Source: Saccoglossus kowalevskii (Eukaryota; Hemichordata; Enteropneusta; Harrimaniidae). Taken from it: a stretch of DNA of 26,284 nucleotides. Positions 19,929-26,284 of this stretch are shown here, one piece after another. The position numbers and the translations under genes were made by a program. The notes under the pieces were generated by a model that did not search any database, was not told where the DNA came from, and saw only the letters and a list, made by a program, of their open reading frames with translations. Position 1 is the first letter of the stretch, and the number at the start of each line of letters is the position of its first letter. The DNA lies in contig NW_003150744.1 in the NCBI RefSeq assembly GCF_000003605.2, positions 1 to 26,284 on the forward strand. Reading direction: 5' to 3'.

Positions 19929-20882
19929 CATTGGAATGCCAACCCCGCAGTTAAATTTCGAAAACATTGAGTAAATTGTCTGTAAAATGCCAGATATATA
20001 AGCAGATTATGGCAACTGCAAACCGCAAATCGAAGACAAACTGCTTGCAAAGTTTGAAAAACGATGGCAAAGTTTGTAGATTCGTTTGGGAATGTTAAAT
20101 ATGATATTATATTGACGGGTTACATAGTCAAAAGTTCGAGAACGTAAAACAATATTTCGTAAATTGCCGTTAAAGTAATGTACTATTATTCGCAGCATGT
20201 AGAGGTCATAGGTCAATTCAAGAAGTTACTCGTACAAACGCTAGCAGGTTTAAAACAGTGTCAAACATGAAATAGTCGAAAACTCGAGTATATTTCAAAA
20301 TTGCGTAAGCAGTAGTGTGGTTAGGTGAAGAGACAAAGTTTAAAGTCAAGCTCAGTCGGGCCTGCTTAGTTCTTGCATGGGAGACTGCCTGCGAAAACCA
20401 GCTAGGGAATTTTTTTTTGGTTTCATCACATACATATCAAACATATGAGACAACGTTCGTGCATCTTTTTTTCACTGTGATGTAAATTATTTTTAGTAGA
20501 AAAACATGGAAATTTAGGCATGTTTTCAAGTTCATGAACATTTTTCCAATTTCTCTATTATTTTTGGAGATCAAGTTGGTGATGACGTCGGCACATAGTG
20601 GGGGTTGACCTGTTTAACGTAGCGTGAAAAGTCGTACAAAGTGAACGCAAAGTTGTGCAAAGTGATTGGAAAGTTTGTAGATTGTATGCTTGACCTAACT
20701 TGTTGGCATATAGAAACCCGCAGTTGTAAAGTCAAATAAATGAATAAAAGCGAGATGGAAACAGCCTATATAACCAGAGTATCACATGAGCTGACTGACC
20801 GTAAAAATGATAGAAAACAGCATGCAAAGTTGGTAAAAGCGTGCGAAACGTTGGCGGAGTTACATGTATATTTAACCTAAGT
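19929..20882 (+). repeat. Satellite monomer unit 21 (N-to-K recombinant)
   Basis: The unit is 954 bp. The first ~60 bp match the N block ('attgagtaaattgtctg'). From about 20060 it matches unit 22: 'cgatggcaaag', 'ttcgagaacg', 'aaagtaatgtac' and 'ctgcgaaaacc'. It has private 'gtcgaaaactcgag', 'gatgacgtcgg', 'cctgtttaacg' and a 5-bp loss at 'gtagattgtatgc' (about 20676). Confidence 0.93.
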
Positions 20883-21838
20883 CATTGGAATGCCAACCCC
20901 GCAGTTAAATTTCGAAAACATTAAGTAAAAGTCAAGAAAATGCCAGATATATAAGCAGATTATGGCAACTGCAAACCGTAAATCGAAGACAAACTGCTTG
21001 CAAAGTTTTGAAAAACGATGGCAAAGTTTGTAGATTCGTATGGGAATGTTACATATGATATTATATTGACGGGTTACATAGTCAAAAGTTCGAGAACGTA
21101 AAACAATATTTCGTAAATTGCCGTTAAAGTAATGTACTATTATTCGCAGCATGTAGAGGTCATAGGTCAATTCAAGAAGTTACTCGTACAAACGCTATCA
21201 GGTTTAAAACAGTGTCAAACATGAAATAGTCGCCAGATCGAGCATATTTCAAATTGCGTAAGCAGTAGTGTTGGTAGGTGAAGAGACAAAGTTTAAAGTC
21301 AATCTCAATCGGGCATGGTTAGTTCTTCCATGGGAGACTGCCTGCGAAAACCAGCTTGGGAATTTTTTTTTTGTTTCATCACATACATATCAAACATATG
21401 AGACAACGTTCGTGCATCTTTTTTTCACTGTAATGTCAATTATTATTAGTAGAAAAACATGGAAATTTAGGCATGTTTTCAAGTTCATGAAAATTTTTCC
21501 AATTTCTCTGTTATTTTTGGAGATCAAGTTGGTGATGATGTCGGCACATAGTGAGGTTTGACCTGTTAACGTACCGTGAAAAGTCGTCCAAAGTGAACGC
21601 AAAGTTGTGCAAAGTGATTGGAAAGTTTGTAGATAAATTTGTATGCTTGACCTAACTTGTTGGCATATAGAAACCCGCAGTTGTAAAGTCAAATAAATGA
21701 CTAAAAGCGAGATGAAACAGCCAATATAAGCAGAGTATCACATGAGCTGACTGACTCTAACAATGATAGAAAACAGCATGCAAAGTTGGTAAAAGCGTGC
21801 GAAACGTTGGCGGAGTTACATGTATATTTAACCTAAGT
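20883..21838 (+). repeat. Satellite monomer unit 22 (isolated K unit)
   Basis: The unit is 956 bp. It is the single K unit between two N blocks and sister to unit 21. Private changes are 'ttcttccatg', 'agcttggg', 'agtgaggtttg', 'gataaattt' and 'gactctaacaatg'. The first TATATAAG box is changed to 'caatataag'. Confidence 0.95.
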
Positions 21839-22795
21839 CATTGGAATGCCAACCCCGCAGTTAAATTTCGAAAACATTAAGTAATTGTCTGTAAAATGCC
21901 AGATATATAAGCAGATTATGGCAACTGCAAACCGCAAATCGAAGACAAACTGCTTGCAAAGTTTTGAAAAACGATTGCAAAGTTTGTAGATTCGTTTGGG
22001 AATGTTACATATGATATTATATTGACGGGTTACATAGTCAAAAGTTCGAAAACGTAAAAAAAATATTTCGTAAATTGCCGTTAAAGTAGCGTACTATTGT
22101 TCGCAGCATGTAGAGGTCATATGTCAATTCAAGAAGTTACTCGTACAAACGGTATCATGTTTAAAACGGTGTTAAACATGAAATAGTCGCCAAATCGAGA
22201 AAATTTCAAATTGTGTAACCGGTAGTGTTGGTAGGTGAAGAGACAAAGTTTAAAGTCAAGCTTAATCGGGCATGGTTAGTTCTTGCATGGGAGACTGCCT
22301 GAGAAAACCAGCTGGAGAAATTTGTTTTGATTTCATCACATACATATCAAACATATGAGACAACGTTCGTGCATCTTTTTTCACTGTAATGTCAATTATT
22401 TTTAGTAGAAAAACATGGAAATTTAGGCATGTTTTCAAGTTCATGAACATTTTTCCAATTTCTCTATTATTTTTGGAGATCAAGTTGGTGATGATGTCGG
22501 CACATAGTGGGGTTTGACCTGTTAACGTACCGTGAAAAGTCGTACAAAGTGAACGCAAAGTTGTGCAAAGTGATTGGAAAGTTTGTAGATATATCTGTAT
22601 GCTTGACCTAACTTGTTGGCATAGAGAAACCCGCAGTTGTAAAGTCAAATAAATGAATAAAAGCGAGATAAAAACAGCCTATATAAGCAGAGTATCACAT
22701 GAGCTGACTGGCCGTAAAAATGATAGAAAACAGCATGCAAAGTTGGTAAAAGTGTTCGAAACGTTGGCGGAGTTACATGTATATTTAACCTAAGT
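21839..22795 (+). repeat. Satellite monomer unit 23 (N subtype)
   Basis: The unit is 957 bp. It begins the last N block. 'gtcatatgtcaa' breaks the DR1 (22124), 'agctggagaaatttg' replaces 'agctagagaaattt', and 'gagaaaatttc' with 'accggtag' recurs in unit 25 but not unit 24. Private: 'aacggtatcatg'. Confidence 0.95.
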
Positions 22796-23751
22796 CATTG
22801 GAATGCCAACCCCGCAGTTAAATTTCGAAAACATTAAGTAATTGTCTGTAAAATGCCAGATATATAAGCAGATTATGGCAACTGCAAACCGCAAATCGAA
22901 GACAAACTGCTTGCAAAGTTTTGAAAAACGATTGCAAAGTTTGTAGATTCGTTTGGGAATGTTACATATGATATTATATTGACGGGTTACATAGTCAAAA
23001 GTTCGAAAACGTAAAAAAATATTTCGTAAATTGCCGTTAAAGTAGCGTACTATTGTTCGCAGCATGTAGAGGTCATATGTCAATTCAAGAAGTTACTCGT
23101 AAAAACGCTATCAGGTTTAAAACAGTGTTAAACATGAAATAGTCGCCAAAGCGAGAATATTTCAAATTGTGTAACCAGTAGTGTTGGTAGGTGAAGAGAC
23201 AAAGTTTAAAGTCAAGCTTAATCGGGCATGGTTAGTTCTTGCATGGGAGACTGCCTGAGAAAACCAGCTGGAGAAATTTGTTTTGATTTCATCACATACA
23301 TATCAAACATATGAGACAACGTTCGTGCATCTTTTTTCACTGTAATGTCAATTATTTTTAGTAGAAAAACATGGAAATTTAGGCATGTTTTCAAGTTCAT
23401 GAACATTTTTCCAATTTCTCTATTATTTTTGGAGATCAAGTTGGTGATGATGTCGGCACATAGTGGGGTTTGACCTGTTAACGTACCGTGAAAAGTCGTA
23501 CAAAGTGAACGCAAAGTTGTGCAAAGTGATTGGAAAGTTTGTAGATATATTTGTATGCTTGACCTAACTTGTTGGCATAGAGAAACCCGCAGTTGTAAAG
23601 TCAAATAAATGAATAAAAGCGAGATAAAAACAGCCTATATAAGCAGAGTATCACATGAGCTGACTGGCCGTATAAATGATAGAAAACAGCATGCAAAGTT
23701 GGTAAAAGTGTTCGAAACGTTGGCGGAGTTACATGTATATTTAACCTAAGT
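22796..23751 (+). repeat. Satellite monomer unit 24 (N subtype)
   Basis: The unit is 956 bp. It shares 'agctggagaaatttg' and the broken DR1 (23070) with units 23 and 25. Private changes are 'cgtaaaaacgc' and 'ccaaagcgag'. It keeps the block-standard 'gagaatattt' and 'accagtag', unlike its two neighbours. Confidence 0.95.
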
Positions 23752-24704
23752 CATTGGAATGCCAACCCCGCAGTTAAATTTCGAAAACATTAAGTAATTG
23801 TCTGTAAAATGCCAGATATATAAGCAGATTATGACAACTGCAAACCGCAAATCGAAGACAAACTGCTTGCAAAGTTTTGAAAAACGATTGCAAAGTTTGT
23901 AGATTCGTTTGGGAATGTTACATATGATATTATATTGACGGGTTACATAGTCAAAAGTTCGAAAACGTAAAAAAAATATTTCGTAAATTGCCGTTAAAGT
24001 AGCGTACTATTGTTCGCAGCATGTAGAGGTCATATGTCAATTCAAGAAGTTACTCGTACAAACGCTATCAGGTTTAAAACAGTGTTAAACATGAAATAGT
24101 CGCCAAATCGAGAAAATTTCAAATTGTGTAACCGGTAGTGTTGGTAGGTGAAGAGACAAAGTTTAAAGTCAAGCTTAATCGGGCATGGTTAGTTCTTGCA
24201 TGGGAGACTGCCTGAGAAAACCAGCTGGAGAAATTTGTTTTGGTTTCATCACATACATATCAAACATATGAGACAACGTTCGTGCATCTTTTTTCACTGT
24301 AATGTCAATTATTTTTAGTAGAAAAACATGGAAATTTAGGCATGTTTTCAAGTTCATGAAAATTTTTCCAATTTCTCTATTATTTTTGGAGATCAAGTTG
24401 GTGATGATGTCGGCACATAGTGGGGTTTGACCTGTTAACGAACCGTGAAAGTCGTACTAAGTGAACGCAAGTTGTGCAAGTGATTGGAAAGTTTGTACAT
24501 ATATTTGTATGCTTGAACTAACTTGTTGGTATATATAAACCCGCAATTGTAAAGTCAAATAAATGAATAAAAGCGAGATGAAAACAGCCTATATAACCAG
24601 AGTATCACATGAACTGACTGGCCGTAAAAATGATACAAAACAGCATGCAAAGTTGGTAAAATTTTCTAAACGTTGGCGGAGTTAAATGTATATTTAACAT
24701 AAGT
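23752..24704 (+). repeat. Satellite monomer unit 25 (N subtype, diverged 3' part)
   Basis: The unit is 953 bp. The first half matches unit 23. From about 24354 private changes accumulate: 'catgaaaattt', the contractions at 24441-24482, 'gtatatataaaccc', 'cgcaattg', 'tataaccag', 'gaactgactgg', 'gatacaaaac' and 'attttctaaacg'. Confidence 0.94.
24441..24482 (+). other. Second cluster of single-base contractions
   Basis: Relative to every other unit, 'gaaaagtcg' becomes 'gaaagtcg', 'gcaaagttg' becomes 'gcaagttg', and 'gcaaagtg' becomes 'gcaagtg', with 'actaag' for 'acaaag', all within about 40 bp. It is the same kind of change as at 18004-18090. A residual sequencing error patch is the simplest explanation, but substitutions nearby show the unit is also truly diverged. 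Confidence 0.7.
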
Positions 24705-25659
24705 CATTGGAATGCCAACCCCGCAGTTAAATTACGAAAACATTAAGTAAATGTCAGGAAAATGCCAGATATATAAGCAGATTATGGCAACTGCAAACCG
24801 CAAATCGAAGACAAACTGCTTGCAAAATTTTGAAAAACGATTGTAAAGTTTGTATATTCGTTTGGGAATGTTACATATGATATTATATTGACGGGTTACA
24901 TAGTCAAAAGTTCGAAAATGTAAAAAAATATTTCGTAAATTGCCGTTAAAGTAGCGTACTATTATTCTCAGCATGTAGAGGTCATAGGTCAATTCAAGAA
25001 GTTACTCGTACAAACGCTATCAAGTTTAAAACAGTGTCAAACATGAAATAGACGCCAACTCGAGTATATTTCAAATTGCGTAACCAGTAGTGTTGGTAGG
25101 TGATGAGACAAAGTTTAAAGTCAAGCTCAATCGGGCATGGTTAGTTCTTGCATGGGAGACTGCCTGAGAAAACCAGCTAGGAAATTTTTTTGGTTTCATC
25201 ACATACATATCAAACATATGAGACAACGTTCGTGCATCTTTTTTTCACTATAATGTCAATTATTTTCAGTAGAAAACAATGGAAATTTAGGCATGTTTTC
25301 AAGTTCATGAACATTTTTCCAATTTCTCTTTTGTTTTTGGAGATCAAGTTGGCGATGATGTCGGCACATAGTGGGGTTTGACCTGTTAACGTACCGTGAA
25401 AAGTCATACAAAGTGAACGCAAAGTTGTGCAAAGTGATTGGAAAGTTTGTAGATATATTTGTATGCTTGACCTAACTTGTTGGCATATAGAAATCCGCAG
25501 TTGTAAAGTCAAATAAATGAATAAAAGCGAGATGAAAACAGCCTATATAAGCAGAGTATCACATGAGCTGACTGGCCGGAAAAATGATAGAAAACAGCAT
25601 GCAAAGTTGGTAAAAGCGTGCGAAACGTTGGCGGAGTTACATGTATATTTAACCTAAGT
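24705..25659 (+). repeat. Satellite monomer unit 26 (diverged, mixed subtype)
   Basis: The unit is 955 bp. The post-anchor marker 'aaatgtcagg' is intermediate, like unit 1. The first part has private 'aaattacgaaaac', 'gattgtaaag', 'gtatattcg' and 'attctcagc'. The second part carries the rare set shared with unit 1: 'gaaaacaatgg' (25277), 'ttggcgatgatg', 'gtcatacaaag' and 'gaaatccgcag'. Confidence 0.95.
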
Positions 25660-26284
25660 CATTGGAATGCCAACCCCGCAGTTAAATTTCGAAAACATTA
25701 AGTAAAAGTCAAGAAAATGCCAGATATATAAGCAGATTATGGCAACTGCAAACCGCAAATCGAAGACAAACTGCTTGCAAAGTTTTGAAAAACGATTGCA
25801 AAGTTTGTAGGTTCGTTTGGGAATGTTACATATGATATTATAATGACGGGTTCCATAGTCAAAAGTTCGAAAACGTAAAAAAAATATTTCGTAAATTGCC
25901 GTTAAAGTAGCGTACTATTATTCGCAGCATGTAGAGGTCATAGGTCAATTCAAGAAGTTACTCGTACAAACGCTATCAAGTTTAAAACAGTGTCAAACAT
26001 GAAATAGTCGCCAATTCAAGTATATTTCAAGTTGCGTAAGCAGTAGTGTGGGTAGGTGGAGAGACAAAGTTTAAAGTCAAGCTCAATCGGCATGGTTAGT
26101 TCTTGCATGGGAGACTGCCTGAGAAAACCAGCTAGGGAAATTTTTTTTGTTTCATCACATACATATCAAACATATGAGACAACGTTCGTGCATCTTTTTT
26201 TCACTGTAATGTCAATTATTTTCAGTAGAAAAACATGGAAATTTAGGCATGTTTTCAAGTTCATGAACATTTTCGAATTCTCTA
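25660..26284 (+). repeat. Right partial monomer (unit 27, 5' part)
   Basis: 625 bp of a K-subtype monomer, cut by the window end. 'atcaagttt', 'ccaattcaag' and the eight-A run before 'tatttcg' match unit 2, as unit 26 matches unit 1. The last bases read 'cattttcgaattctcta' where others have 'catttttccaatttctcta', making an EcoRI site (GAATTC) seen nowhere else here. The changes at the very end may be edge errors. Confidence 0.94.

Larger units (their letters stand above)
1..26284. repeat. Head-to-tail satellite array, ~956-bp monomer, ~27 units
   Basis: The same ~956-bp sequence recurs in one orientation through the entire window. The anchor 'cattggaatgcc' or a one-base variant begins at 391, 1346, 2609, 3563, 4519, 5475, 6432, 7387, 8343, 9301, 10258, 11216, 12174, 13130, 14087, 15041, 15997, 16953, 17909, 18973, 19929, 20883, 21839, 22796, 23752, 24705 and 25660. 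Intervals are 953-958 bp except 1263 bp (unit 2) and 1064 bp (unit 19), both explained by internal partial duplications. Neighbouring monomers differ by a few percent or less by eye, and some in the 15-19.8 kb block are almost identical. No unique sequence, gene or inserted transposon interrupts the array. Kilobase-scale homogenised tandem arrays of this kind are typical of eukaryotic heterochromatin. The family is not recognised, and chromosomal location cannot be read from the sequence. Confidence 0.98.

Noticed and set aside
20410-20420. T8-T10 tracts as Pol III terminators
   Set aside because: They recur in every unit with variable length, but without a recognisable Pol III promoter they are only low-complexity runs.
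1-26284. CRISPR array, rDNA spacer, or retrotransposon array
   Set aside because: The repeat is near 956 bp with no variable spacers. No rRNA sequence is present, and no reverse transcriptase, integrase or LTR ends are visible in any frame.
1-26284. Circular molecule, because start and end share monomer phase
   Set aside because: The ~60-bp overlap between the window start and end differs at many positions, so it is not a circularisation overlap. Equal phase is expected by chance in a tandem array.

Overview
The whole window is one tandem satellite array. No protein-coding gene, rRNA, tRNA, recognisable transposon or CRISPR array can be supported anywhere in it. A monomer of about 956 bp (usually 953-958 bp between identical anchor points) repeats head-to-tail, always on the same strand, from the first base to the last. 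I phased it on the anchor beginning 'cattggaatgcc'. This gives 27 anchors (391 to 25660), hence 26 complete periods, a 390-bp partial unit on the left and a 625-bp partial unit on the right. No unique sequence is reached on either side. The DNA is AT-rich (about one-third G+C by eye). A kilobase-scale, gene-free, homogenised tandem array points to eukaryotic constitutive heterochromatin (centromeric, pericentromeric, subtelomeric or sex-chromosome satellite). I do not recognise the family and cannot name the organism.

There is structure at three scales. Inside each monomer, at least three adjacent diverged copies of a ~180-bp element can be aligned by eye, with a tentative fourth, so the 956-bp unit is probably itself an old multimer. 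At the monomer scale, alternative short variants define subtypes lying in blocks: 'K' with 'aaaagtcaag' and 'N' with 'attgtctg' after the anchor. The order is K in units 2-3, N in 4-6, K in 7-14, N in 15-21, K in 22, N in 23-25, mixed in 26, K in 27. Above the monomer, rare variants recur two, three, four and 25 monomers apart, which indicates exchange and amplification of multi-unit blocks.

Two units are abnormally long. Unit 2 carries a 305-bp internal partial duplication, with a nested 23-bp tandem duplication and a 13-bp deletion in its first copy. Unit 19 carries a 115-bp partial duplication whose junction forms a perfect 9-bp inverted repeat, and also a cluster of single-base contractions that looks like residual sequencing error or a local mutation burst.

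Possible regulatory content repeated in every monomer includes a near-invariant AGGTCA direct repeat with one-base spacing (a nuclear-receptor DR1 match), two further TGACCT half-sites, two TATATAAG boxes 181 bp apart, paired AATAAA motifs just upstream of the first box, and a 10-bp palindrome. These are sequence matches only; function is inference. Many 60-148-codon open frames recur once per monomer, mainly on the minus strand, but they behave as by-products of the repeat and not as genes.
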